64,000 bases of DNA, from positions 1 to 64,000 of the forward strand of contig JAAXNY010000010.1 in the NCBI GenBank assembly GCA_013420905.1. Reading direction: 5' to 3'. The notes under the pieces were generated by a model. It searched no databases. It was not told the origin of the DNA and worked only from the letters and a program-made list of their open reading frames with translations. Both the position numbers and the translations under genes were made by a program. The stretch comes from Collybia mongolica. Taxonomy: Eukaryota > Basidiomycota > Agaricomycetes > Agaricales > Clitocybaceae. Numbering within the stretch: the stretch's first letter is position 1; each line of letters opens with the position of its first letter. Shown one piece after another: positions 1 through 11,400 of this stretch.

Positions 1-304
1 GTGCATTTCTGACTGTCTGGGGTGTGACAGGATTGGGGATGATGCCATTGATGAATTGGGTAGCCTGAACTGCATTATCAAGCTTCCCTGACTTGATTTG
101 ACAAATAATTGACTGTTTGTCACGAACAGACAGCTTGGAGGGGCGGCCACCAAGGTTGTTTTCTTTGTTTCCATCCACATCTTTGCTGATCCTACTGATG
201 GTACCCTTCCCTAGACCAGTTTTCTCCTTGATTTGACGCTGAGAATAGCCCTCATTGAGGAGAGAAACAACAGTATTGTGCTGAGCAGTAGAAATGGCTT
301 TCAT
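1..304 (-). CDS. Tc1/mariner transposase, N-terminal part (truncated by window)
   Basis: The ATG is at 304 and the frame is open to base 1, covering about the first 101 codons of a 339-codon transposase seen whole at 56837-57856. This part is the DNA-binding region: a helix-turn-helix followed by a GGRPSKL linker like the GRPR motif of Tc1 transposases. The catalytic domain is outside the window. No stop or frameshift is seen in the visible part. Confidence 0.9.
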   Translation of the reverse strand, partial: MKAISTAQHNTVVSLLNEGYSQRQIKEKTGLGKGTISRISKDVDGNKENNLGGRPSKLSVRDKQSIICQIKSGKLDNAVQATQFINGIIPNPVTPQTVRNA

Positions 305-665
305 GATGGTGGTAAGAGGTCAAGAAGATGATTGAACCAATTCCAACATGTCAAATTGATACAAATAAAGTCACATGACATTGTTTATTCTTCCCACAGT
401 CCATAATGTTCTTGCATTGGATCATAAATGCCAGAATAATGGAAAATAAGATAAGGGTCAAAAAACTGCCCCAATAAGTAACCATTTTGTTTGGCTTATA
501 GCTTAATGGATATTGATCCAAATCACATGATCCGGGGTCCATTGGAAAGCCACGATGTCATAGTATCTTACATAATTACCCCAGGTCCCCTGCTTATGTC
601 AGCACTTCATACCATATTGATCTTTCAAAAATGTACAAACATTGGGGCAGTTTTTTGAGCCACTG
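1..665 (-). mobile_element. Tc1/mariner element, copy A, cut by the window edge
   Basis: This is the right-hand end of a Tc1/mariner DNA transposon; the rest lies left of the window. It aligns without gaps to 57553-58217 of the complete copy, with three mismatches in 665 bp that I can find. It ends in CACTG and is followed by TA at 666-667, the usual target dinucleotide of the superfamily. It includes the terminal inverted repeat (about 455-665) and the start of the transposase gene. It lies next to a CATCCCTAG-rich minisatellite. Confidence 0.93.
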
Positions 666-667
666 TA

Positions 668-800
668 TCCCTGCCTCATCCCACCTCTATCTCTAGCCAT
701 CCCTACTCCATCCCTCCTCTATCCCTAGCCATCCCTGCTCCATCCCTAGCCATCCCTAGAGAATCCCTGGGGAAATCCCTACAAAGTCCCTAGCCAAACC
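668..800. repeat. CATCCCTAG-type minisatellite
   Basis: About 130 bp of imperfect tandem units built on CCATCCCTAG / CCATCCCTGCT. It starts directly after the TA flanking the Tc1 copy, so that transposon inserted at or beside the array. No coding function is apparent. From 801 to 1157 I see only the 3' flank of the protease gene. Confidence 0.7.
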
Positions 801-1157
801 CCCCATAACCTAAATGGTCAAAGAAACTTACAACAAAGGGGGGTTCGAAATATACTTTGTACAAAATATTTTGATTTCAGGGCCCAGTCCTCGACACATA
901 ACATGTTGGCGGGGTGTAGGAATGAGAGGTACGGTAAGTGATTACGAAACACAGTAAGGAATGTTCCAGTATAAATGAGTGAGTATTCGTGAGTGCGATA
1001 AAGTTCGATGTCTGACAAAGAAGAGATGGAGGTGTAGATCGGAGGTGTAGCAGGGAGGGTCAGTAGCAACAACCGGCCAGAGTCAGAAAAGAAAACGGAT
1101 ATAAACATAAGCAAAAATGGGCGCGGGCCCCAAGGTCCATCCCGTATACCACACGGG

Positions 1158-3935
1158 CTATCGAAGATCACCACGGACATCGCTCGTCCGCCTCATGCTG
1201 GGATACCGCCCATCGGTGCTGTACACGCTCCCCGCGCTCTGCCTCAGCGCCGGGTCAACCCTCCCAGCCCGTGCAGCAGTCCCCACTCCCGCCATACTCG
1301 CGCTGCTCTCCAGCCACCCACGCCCACGCCCACGCCCAAATTCATCCACGTCGTCCTCGCTGTCGGCGCGTCCGTGACCCGGGAGGAGGAGCGGAATGAT
1401 GACACTAGGGACTCGCTGATGGGCTGGTGTTCCTCGTCGCTCCGGGGACCCATCCATGTGGCTATCGTCGTGTGGGTTCCGGTCGTGGTTCTGGTGTCCG
1501 TACCCAGCACCGTCGCGCACAGGATCCGATCCCGTGTCCGAGGATAGAGATATTTCCCTGACGACATCATGCCCCATCTTCACACCCCCCGTCGCAACCA
1601 GTGTGTCGTCTCCCCACCTGCCGCCGTCCTGTACCAGCGCCGTCTTTGGATCCCATGGATCGTGATAATCCCCACCCGGCTTCCCGTTCCTGTACCCCAG
1701 CTCGTCACCCCCAAGCTTCGCCGCCTCCACATCCCCCACGAGTGTGTGCTTCATGTACGACTCATACCGCAGATCTCGCAGCGTGTCCTCCCCGGGCTCG
1801 CTGTCCCTACTCCGGTTGGCCTCCCGACTCCCTCGCCTCGCAAGCACATACCCGCCCATCTCCTTCCGGTCCGTCGCAGGCCCCAACGCAAGCACTCCGA
1901 GCCCCGCCCCTTCGTCCCCACCAACCGCTGTCGCATCCCGCTTGAACCGCCTCCGGATCAGGAACCACCGCACCCCGAACAGCAGGAAGCACAGAGCGAA
2001 GAAACCGACGAGGCACACGAGCACGATGAGCCCCACCGACAGCTTCTTCGGGCCCACCGTATCATGCCCATTCATGCCACCGCCTACAGCGGGCGGCGCT
2101 CCGTCCTGGATCGGTTTGTTCAGGACGCGGACACGGTTGAACTCGTCCAGCGCTTGGGCAGGGTCCGTGAGCGGGAGGAGGCCAAGCATGGGGCGGATGG
2201 GGCGGGAGCTCTCGCCATTGTTGTTCCCGTCTTCGTCTGCGGGGGGCGCGACGGGGAAGGTGCCGTTATCGTCGGGGATGGCGTAAGCCATGACAGTGTA
2301 GGTGTTGCGCATGAACGGCACGCCGAGGATCATATCGCCGATCATAGAGTTGGAGACGGCGAGGACGCCGTCGGCGGCTTGGATGAGGCCTGTGCAGAAG
2401 GTGGCACGTCCGTCGCCTTGCGGCTCGGCGGTGAGATCGAGAGGGTGGAGAGGGGTTTCGGGGCGGTCGTCGAGGGTGATGGTGAGGTTGAGAGGTACAT
2501 TGCATGGGACATAGTCTAAGGGAGAGGCGATGTTAATTGCGAGGGATGAGAGGAGGGTACGTGAGCTTACATTGACCGTCATTGGCAGGAGAGATGTCAA
2601 TCGCTCCATAGATGGCATTGGCGACAGCCCGGGTGGTGAGAATGAGTGGGACGCCGCTGTCGAGCACGGCACTAGGGAACACGGCCCCACTATTGCTTCT
2701 TCCCAGCGCAACCTGCTTCCTCTCCCCATTGGCATAGACCGTGATCGCACGGACGCCGACTTTCCAGAACAGTGTACCCGAACGCTCGGCGACGAGGGTG
2801 GAATAGTGAATCTTGCTGGGGTCGGGGACGAGGGCGGCTGGATGGCGTCCGATGCCGAGGAGAGAGGGGATGGCTGTGGTTCCGGGGCGCGCGAGGGACA
2901 TGGAGAGGAACCGGGCTGCGGGGGCGAGGTTGGAAGGGGTGATGGAAAAGAGATTGGAAGCCCAAGCGGCGCCATCGGGAGCGTTAGTCGTTAGTGGTGG
3001 AATCCTCTCTGCGATGATGGAGTTAAGGGGGAGTGCTAGGCCTAGGATGCCCGTGAAGAGAGAGGAAAGGGGCTCGCTGGACACAGTGTCCGCGGCGGCT
3101 GTTGTCATGCAAATTAATGATAAAGAGCAGTAAAATTTGATATGAAACGTACCTAGCGCCTGATTTTCGATGCTATATCCGCCCAGTTCCACTTTGTCCC
3201 ACACGACGGGCCCGCTGACGCTGCCTTGGAGATATGTTATCGTGAATTGCTCTGATGTGCTTGTCGAGCCGGAGGGGTCGTAAGTATGTCCATTCGTCTG
3301 GCGGCAGAGTGACGAAGTACAGGCCCGTGATGTGATCCACTGTCCACGGTATGTTTTGAGCTTGATAGGAGTATGTAATAACGGTTGGGCCTTACCAAGT
3401 CAGATGAACCAGTATCCACCTGAACGGATAGCTTTTGCTGATTTTCACCAACGCTAAGTTCTATTGTGTACGCGCTGTGAATAGGGTCTGTCAGTCCACA
3501 AATCAAGAGCGAAATGAAATGAGATCGAAATCGAGCGTGGCCTTTCCAAAGAGGAGTCAAGACGGCTCAAAAAGGGGTTATGATTGTTCTAACCCCAAAA
3601 GAGCATCTCTATACGAATGACGAAGTGTATGAAGTAAAGATATAAAGCAGAGGGGGGCCCATTGAGTCTTCATCGTCCAACACGACATCCAGTTGCCAAC
3701 TTCGCTGGCGCTTCCTTTGCAAGCGCCGAGATTCACGAATCGCAACTGGCGCACGGTTCGAACGGAGAGACGCGAAAGATGGAGAAAAGAAGGTGCGAAG
3801 AGAAGGAGAGAGGACGCACATATCGAAAACACCAGTCCCTGTGACTTGTAGCGGCAGAACAATGCCCTCTGCACCACCAGGCCCTTCAGGTTGCGGCGGC
3901 TCTGCCCTGCCCTTGCCTTTCCATCTTCGAGACAT
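1158..3935 (-). CDS. Membrane-anchored A1-family aspartic protease
   Basis: Pepsin-fold endopeptidase, probably at the cell surface or in the secretory pathway. The first active-site motif is VDTGSSDL (exon 3396-3474), joined across an intron to W at 3339. The second is VLDSGVPL, in exon 2571-3098. Exons I can define are 1158-2515, 2571-3098, 3153-3339 and 3396-3474, joined by GT-AG introns of 55, 54 and 56 nt. After the protease fold comes a transmembrane segment (LIVLVCLVGFFALCFLLFGV) with basic RRRF after it, then a long polar tail of about 250 residues, giving a type I topology. The N-terminus is uncertain: an ATG at 3935 opens a plausible first exon ending in GIVLPLQ, a run often found before the mature domain, but the junctions between 3480 and 3870 are unresolved. 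Confidence 0.85.
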
Positions 3936-6224
3936 TGTTTTCCGCGTTCTAATTTCCGTTCCCGTAATCGATGTAGTTCCGTGTAATACTGTCTCCGTGT
4001 AAGGTCTCTAACAGACCTAGGAGGCCCGTGTTTGTGGGAGAGAAGGCGGCTCTAGTCGGTCGGTTATCGTATTCCGTGAGTATAGCGCCCGAGAATGGTG
4101 GGCGTGAATGAATCCGTTGAGAAAGGGGTATTCGACTGGAACGGGGCCAGCGTCGCAGTCGTGGATGGGAAAGTGGGGGAGGGAAAGAGGTGAAGGGAGT
4201 TATGGATGGTGAACGGAAGAGGAGGTCAGGGTTTGATGGCATGTCATGCCCGAGTTGGGAATTTTAGCGTGCCTGGAAGCCAAGCGTGGCAACGCCGCAA
4301 TGTCGCACAGCCACATTTCCTGAATTTTCACTTTTCAACTCGGATCCCATCCCCGCACCCGCTGGACGATAGTAAGTTCGCCAATTCCAACCTCAAGCTC
4401 TCCTTTGAGTTCATTTCTCTCGAGAAATAGTAGGTAGTTGAGCCCCTATTGAGTCCAAGACCTGAAGAACAAACTGTCGCGTAGAATTTAGCTCGACTTC
4501 TTTTCTAGCGGCATGATGACAACGACAAGGGCCACAAAGAGTAAGTACAAGAATTGTTACAGCGTATCATCTAACCGAGGCAGATTACCGCCTATAACAT
4601 CAGCGCTCGTTCCTGCCGTTGATAAAGTAACCTCAACCACGAACAGCATCGGTCCATGGAGTTATCCCCAGAGTCAACCTGGCACCATTTCTTCGCAGAT
4701 TCATCCCCGCTGTGTGTGCATAACAATCGATCGCGTTTAGGCGCCTACGATAACTAACGCGAGCTGAGAGCACTTCCGTTTAACAAGGAGGCGGCATCTC
4801 GGCCTCACCCACTCTAGATTCAAGCAACCGTGGCATTTTTACCGCGAAACCCATTTGGTGGAATCTGGAACTTCTTCGAGGTGCCTTCGATCACCGTATG
4901 GGAAATTTAATGAAGCATTCGAACTTCCTGGTCGCACGGTCAAAACACTACAGCGAATTTTTTAACGAGGGCCGTATCACTGCGGGTCTGCGATGGTTAA
5001 TGGTGCCTACCGTGCTAATCGTCGGACTCTGGCCGAGGCACCATGCAACTCCATATACTAATTTTCGCGACAGTTGCCTATATCGAGTGACTCTTGTCTT
5101 TGCCGTCGCTGAGTTCCACAGATCGTAGCGCCATTACTGACTCATGGCTGCTGATTTACATGTGATCTGCCCATCAAGCCTTCGTTACCATGATCATAAT
5201 TCGTAATCCCTCATTATCAAAATATGGCGTCCTAGAGGAATGGACAAGCATGAAGAAACTAACAGGTATCACTGAAAGTGAGACGGGATTATACGCTACG
5301 TCGAAGAAGCTGGAAGGCGCTGACCTTCCGAGGTCCCACTTTACGTCTCGCGTTTCGAAGTTGCCGTCAACGTGTTTCCTCCAACGTTGGCAACGATGAC
5401 ACATTTGGCGCTCAGATCAGTCCGTCCTATCATCATCATCATCATTACCTCGTCATCATATACTCACTAGGTTAGACTGTCTTCGTTGCTTAGGCAAGGG
5501 ATATGATAAATTTTCGCATCTTGACGCGACACCTACAAACGCTTGACCTGGATTGTCCCGTGGTCCAATCGCCTCGGTGCCTCTCCCAGCGGCCATGTTA
5601 TTTCTAGGTATCACGTTACCGACTGCCTCCGTAGTCTAAGGCTCTCTGTGCAGTACCCACGTACCACCACAAAGTCCGGGCCATGTACTCGAATTGATTT
5701 TCATCTTACAGGGAGTGGGACATACAGCGACTACGATAGCGCACATCCGTCTTTCGGGTACGCAGTTGGTTGAGGATGATTCTTTATCCGAAGGTATGCG
5801 TTAGCGTTTTTTGACCGATGCGTGCTTCATTACAGTCCTCGTCTGAATCGAACTCTTCGTCAACGGAATGAACATGCGCTATATGAGCGGTAACGGCTGT
5901 TACGTTCCATAGACGATCCGTCTAGCCTCCTGTATCCCAGGTAACGTACCGCGTTTCTCATTTCCTTTATCTCCTTTTTGTCCTTATTGCCGTGCCCAAA
6001 GTAGCGCTTTCACATTTCATTATAGTCTTTAGCTGCCAAGTGTGTAGCGGACTGAAACCCCACAGCCTCTTATGGGTGGTGTCTACGTCAAGCTAGTCTC
6101 ATACATACAGGCGCTAACTCTAACAGCTTGGAAATGCTTATAGCGGTGCACCTACCTTCAGGCTGTCGCAACTAATACAAAATTCACCGACGCTCGTGAG
6201 TGTCATATCATAATGTGTAGTGCT

Positions 6225-6450
6225 ATGGGTGGTCATGGAGACGGCCATGCGCGCCGGGGCGTTGGGCGCGCACAAGAGCACGTGCAACAGGCATCGCGTA
6301 TGAAAAGTGTGGTGGAGATCCATGCCAAGGAGTGGGTTGTTTGTACAAGGTTCGTTATATGTTCTGATCGCGGGACGTCTTCTAGGTCGCTGAGAATGTT
6401 TGTGCCATTCAAGTTGTTGGTAACATCCCACATTGGCATGCAATACCGGT
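6225..6450. repeat. Degenerate duplicated block, copy 1
   Basis: It shares ordered short matches with 7600-7775: ATGCCAAGG followed by TGGGTT, then CTTCTAGGTCGC, then GTTGGTAACAT followed by CATTG or TATTG. The order and spacing are kept but the rest is scrambled by substitution. On the minus strand a 78-codon frame (6233-6469) crosses this copy, so a decayed gene fragment is possible. Confidence 0.4.
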
Positions 6451-7599
6451 CATCGCCTCCCTTCCCCATGCCTTAACTTAGATATTCCAGTTCGGAGGAA
6501 CAGCGGGTCGCCGTTCCCGTTTGTTGCAGTAAGCGCCGGATTCTGGCTGAAGCTCACCATATTTCCCGTATGCTTGCTCCTGCGGGCTCAAGTACCATAA
6601 TTGTCTTTTTTGTTCAAGACCTAATCCATTTTCGCCCGCGGAAAGAGCTACCTCGCTATGTCTGATCAATACGCGCCCCACCAACATGCCTTCAAGTATA
6701 ATCCCTTTCCGCATAGCAATACGCTTACGATGTACCGCCCGATTCAGAACATGGGATCAAAATGCAAGACCTCCTCCCGAGAATATAATCGCCATTTATT
6801 TCTTCTAGCCTACATCTATATCATTACGAACTACGAGAATCTTGTCAGGTAAGCACAGTAGGCTGTGTGAGCGCCTGAACTACTAATCCGGCCCTTTATT
6901 TAAATTAATTTGTAGGTGCCACGAACCTCTAGTGATAGGTTAATTCTAGGGCCAACATGTCCCAACCTCGCTCAAACTATCCTCGCCCTTTTCTACGTCT
7001 CTACCCGATTACCACACTACGTTTTGCGGTTGTGTTTCGAAAATTTAATCGGCATGCTACATCCAGACACTGAGAATGACGATGCTATTGGCGGTAAGGC
7101 TAGTTATCCTATTATTATCATCATCATTGCATCTGTCACTACTTACCTCAGGTTTGACTGCGGTCCCCGTTACTCGGACCATGAATCCTATATATGTACA
7201 ACGGAAAATTCGGCAGGTCGACCCGGACCCACTCATAGATACATCGCCAAGAGTCCCATGCTCAACCTGAACCGAAATTTTCACGCCTTATATACAACTT
7301 CAGTGGTGTGTGCCTCTCGCGGCGTCTGAAGCACGAACACTATATTTCCCAACTCGTCATGATCCTCGTGCGGAGTTTGTTAATCGAACATTTCCCTACG
7401 CGTTTTCTCTTTGGGTGGCGTATTCGTAACGTTGTACATGCTCAAAGCTAGGCGTTTACGGGTGGCTCAGGTATGGGTTCTGATTCAAGCTAAAGAGGCG
7501 GGCCCTATCTATGGATCGTCACAGTTGGCGTGTAGTTCACTGACACCCGGCGGCTGATCAGCTTATGTCGTACTGTGGGGGACATCGGGGCAGTCATGC

Positions 7600-7775
7600 T
7601 TGTTGGGGAGTGAGGTGCGCGTAGGAGGCCGGCGACGTGTCGCACGCGGAGATTAATGCCAAGGTTTGGGTTTTTTTAACAGAGTCCGTTACGCACCCTG
7701 ATCGCAGAGTTGCTTCTAGGTCGCGGAAAAGCGTTCTGGTCAAACGAGCACTCGTTGGTAACATTTCATATTGAC
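7600..7775. repeat. Degenerate duplicated block, copy 2
   Basis: Partner of 6225-6450, with the same anchors in the same order (ATGCCAAGG, CTTCTAGGTCGC, GTTGGTAACAT). The minus strand has stops here, so any gene fragment is dead in this copy. Confidence 0.4.
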
Positions 7776-8425
7776 ATCAGCTGTTGACTGAAGCAGCCGT
7801 ACCTAGTACCTCACTCCGTCACATCTAAAGTTGTACATACTGGTTTTGAGGAGTCATGGCTGCATCACTAATGACACCCCCTTCGTGACTGCGCCTCCAT
7901 CTCCCGCCGCTTTTGTATTCAACTTACGATGTCGCGCACCCGGTCTGTTCTTTCATCTCTATGGATAGAGTGTCTGATACAGGATAGACTTCTCGAGGAA
8001 CCTAGGGGTCGTACAGGGGGTCCGATGCCATAATCCAGCGATACTGTGGCTTCCAAATGTGAACGACACTTACTTGTTTGCAATAGAACACAAATACTGC
8101 CTTGTATACGGTGGAAAGGGAAATATACTATTAAGACAAAATTTAGTTTGCGCCATCCAAAAATTCGAGCAGTGGTCGAACGCACTTCCTTCGTGTCCCT
8201 TTTGCTGACTTGAAAGTGATCGGCTTTCCCTGACAAATGCTTGGGCCTCGTGGGTAGACATTCAGGGTAACGCCAAGGCACGCACCACTTATCGGAATCT
8301 GCATCTTATGATAATTAAATTATTTACTTAATTAAATATATTAAAAGACCCCGTGAGGAAATTAGGTTGATGGATGGTTACGCCCATCATAACATTGTGC
8401 AGAGCACTACCCATTCGAGCGGGTC

Positions 8426-11400
8426 ATGAGCAACGACGGTCGCCTCGATATTGCTTGTCGTTATGGTAAGCAATCCCAAAGCCTCTCTTCGGGCTCATTT
8501 TCATGTCTTTCTTTGCAGTACCGCACGACCAGTGGATCACAACCCACGTTGAGCCGTCCTGGAAGATTCGTGTCGTAAAGCAGTGGATTCTGAGCAAATG
8601 TACAGGGGCACCATTCGATGCGCCGCCTTCACAAGCACCGCTACATGTACATGTTACACCACTTCGCCATTCACGGAAAAAGGGCCATGTGTCTAAGAAA
8701 ACACCGACCGATGCCGGCGATTCTGCGGGTGGTGGTGAGCGCCCGGTCTCACCGATAACCTTCGCTCCAGATCCACGACAACGACCTATATCACCTATTC
8801 TATTCGCCAAAGCAGGTACCGTTGGAAGGGAGAGGAGAAGGCCGAGGGAACCGGTGATGGATGATGCAGGGCCCACCAGCGGCGCTGCTACGCCAACAAC
8901 GTCTGGCGGGACTGGAAGTGTAGGCGACGTTGAAAATGCGTCAGAAATGGAAGATGATAAAGGAGGTTATGAAGAGGACGATGAACGGGACACCACTGAT
9001 GAGTTTGAAGAAAGTGATGACGACGACGACCTCGACTTACCCATATCACCGATTTCAATGTCACCTCTAGGAGGGCCCATTCTACCAGCTTCGAAAAAAT
9101 CCGTGTCTACTTTCAACTCACCGCGCAACGGTAAACCCGACCTAACACCCGCAGGCGTCTACACCCTTATCCGCTTCTCCACCGGCCAGATCCTCGAAGA
9201 TGAATATCTCGTATCGTGGTACAACCTCGCACCACATGAGCTCCTCGAGCTCCACTCGCATGTAAGTCCGCCACCCTCGGAGCAGTCTCCACGGACGACC
9301 ACGCACAAACACACGCGGAACGCAAGCATATTTTCTACCACCACATCGGGATACGGAGAGCTATCACATCCGCACGAAGTCCGATACCTTCCCCGGCTGA
9401 ATCGCACCTCTTTGTCTACGTACATCCTCCCATACTTTGAAGGCTGGGTTCTTGCGCTGCGGGTCGTGTGGCGGGAGAATGCGCTCTCGCAGACGTTCTA
9501 TGGAAGTGGCGGGGGCTTTGCGGGCGCCGGATTCGGGGCGGGCCATGCGCAATACACAGAGAGCGCATATGGGTTACCTGTTGGTGAAGACGGAAGGAGG
9601 CGCGGGAAGAGACGGGCTCAACGTGAGGGAGAAGGAGAAGAGATAGGTGGAGGGCAGGGAACGCATGGAGGTTCTACGCGGACGACATCGTTGCAGTGGA
9701 GGCCACGCTGGCTGGTTGTCACGGAGGGTTATGTGAAGTTGTATCGGACCCGTGAAGTAAGTATTATTTTCCATATTTGTTAACTTTTCGTACGTTATAC
9801 GGTCAATTCACCCGATTTCTTCATGCTCTGTGGATTTTCTTCTTTTACTTTCCATCCCACTTCCTCGTTCTACTAATCTCACGAACGAATTCTTGCTCAG
9901 GACAAGAAAACCACGCACGAACTCCCTCTATCGGCGCTCATGACCCTCCGCGGAAAAGAGCACCTTGAACGAGGAACTCATCTCACCCATAAACAAATCT
10001 CCAGCAGCCACCACAAGGCCCACCACGAACACGGGCGAGGAAGTACGCACGGACACGACATACACAGCATTCAAACCAACAGCGTACACAGCACCGTCTC
10101 TTCACGGCACCACCGCTCCCTGTCTTTAAATCGATCTCGGTCGCACTCACGGTCACGCACGGGCCATCACTACGCTAATTATGACTCGGACTCGCAGTCC
10201 GACAGTCGCACTCCTGGAGGCATGGTGGGGGTGGGCAGGGAAGGTCGGAGACACCGTGGCCGTACTGGTACTGGTGGATTAGAGCACATCGGTGGGCAAG
10301 AGCTGACTCGTGGAGAGGGGGAGGAGGAGCGACGCATTGTGTGCATGAAGTTCCAGGGCCGAAGCACGTGGGTATTGCCTGCGCCAGATCCGCCTGCAGC
10401 TGGGGCGGGGGAGAAGCGTTACGCTTCGACGCAGGCGGGGTATGGAGGTGGCGGGTTGGATGGGCATGGGATGGGCGTGACGTCGTTCGTCACTGTAGGC
10501 CATAGCGGGGCGGGGAAGGATGGGAAGTTAAAGGCGAAGGGAAAGGGGAAAGAGAAGGAGAGGGAGAAGGAGAAGGAGGAGAAGAAGGAAAAAGGGAAGG
10601 CGAAGTTTAGGAAGGAACAGAAATTGGATAAGCGCTCGCTGGACCATGCGTTGGCTATGAGTGCGGGTGGTGATGGTCATGGGCCATACATCCAACCGTC
10701 GAACATATCCCATGGCGGTGCAAGCTCGAGAACTTTCGTTGGCGGTGGGGAACGGAAGGACAAAGGCCGCAAGTTGAAGGATAAGGACAAAGAGAACGAC
10801 GGGATCATGGGTCTTGGGATGGGCCTTGGCCTGGGGCTCGGTCTGGTCGCTTGGAAAGGGGACAGGAAGCAGCGGAAGATAGATCCGACGACTTCCCATT
10901 CGACACTTGCGACATCCGAGTCGCACACTACTTCATCTACAGCAGTGTCGACACGGACAGCCGGCACCAGTACCTCCCATGCTACCCCGTCCTCTTCGTC
11001 GCATGCGAAACCCGAGATCGCTTCATCAGATGACGACGAGGGGGCAGACGACGGAGATATGCACGAGGACGGCGAACCCGACGAGGACAGTATCGAGGGC
11101 CATTGGGCCGTCGTTGAGAACGACGGCAATACCTCCAGCGGCAGCGAAGTCCTGTTTGCTCGCTCAAATCCCGGGGCTGAGATCGTTTCGGACAACGAAG
11201 ACGACTACGAAACCGCCGCAAACGGGCCGCGCATGCTCGCGAAGGTTGTGTCTGATGATGGTGATGCAGATGGCTCAGCGCCTTCCGACACAGAAACTGC
11301 GCCTCACAGGCCCTCGCACCCGCATGTGGATCTCACTGGGGCCAGCGACTCAGAGGGCTCAGTAGCACTCTCCGATCCGGTCTTCGCCCATAGTGACGAT

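Larger units (their letters stand above)
3936..8425. other. 4.5 kb without a credible gene
   Basis: Open frames are short (at most 137 codons at 6916-7329) and none shows a domain or convincing exon chain. There are TCATCATCATC runs at about 5430 and 7100, and a degenerate duplicated block (6225-6450 and 7600-7775, listed separately). An AT-rich patch at 8310-8345 precedes the next gene. The region most resembles eroded duplicated sequence. A very diverged gene cannot be excluded. Confidence 0.5.

Noticed and set aside
351..542. 63-codon frame repeated at 57903-58094
   Set aside because: It lies partly in the Tc1 terminal inverted repeat and its flank; both copies are identical because the transposon is, not because of coding constraint.
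668..800. CCCTAG-like units as telomeric repeats
   Set aside because: The unit is longer and imperfect (CCATCCCTAG), the array is only about 130 bp, and it does not match the common fungal TTAGGG telomere repeat.
1569..2519. 316-codon plus-strand frame
   Set aside because: Antisense to the aspartic protease, whose minus strand has both catalytic motifs and consistent introns; composition is Arg/Pro-biased as expected of a shadow frame.
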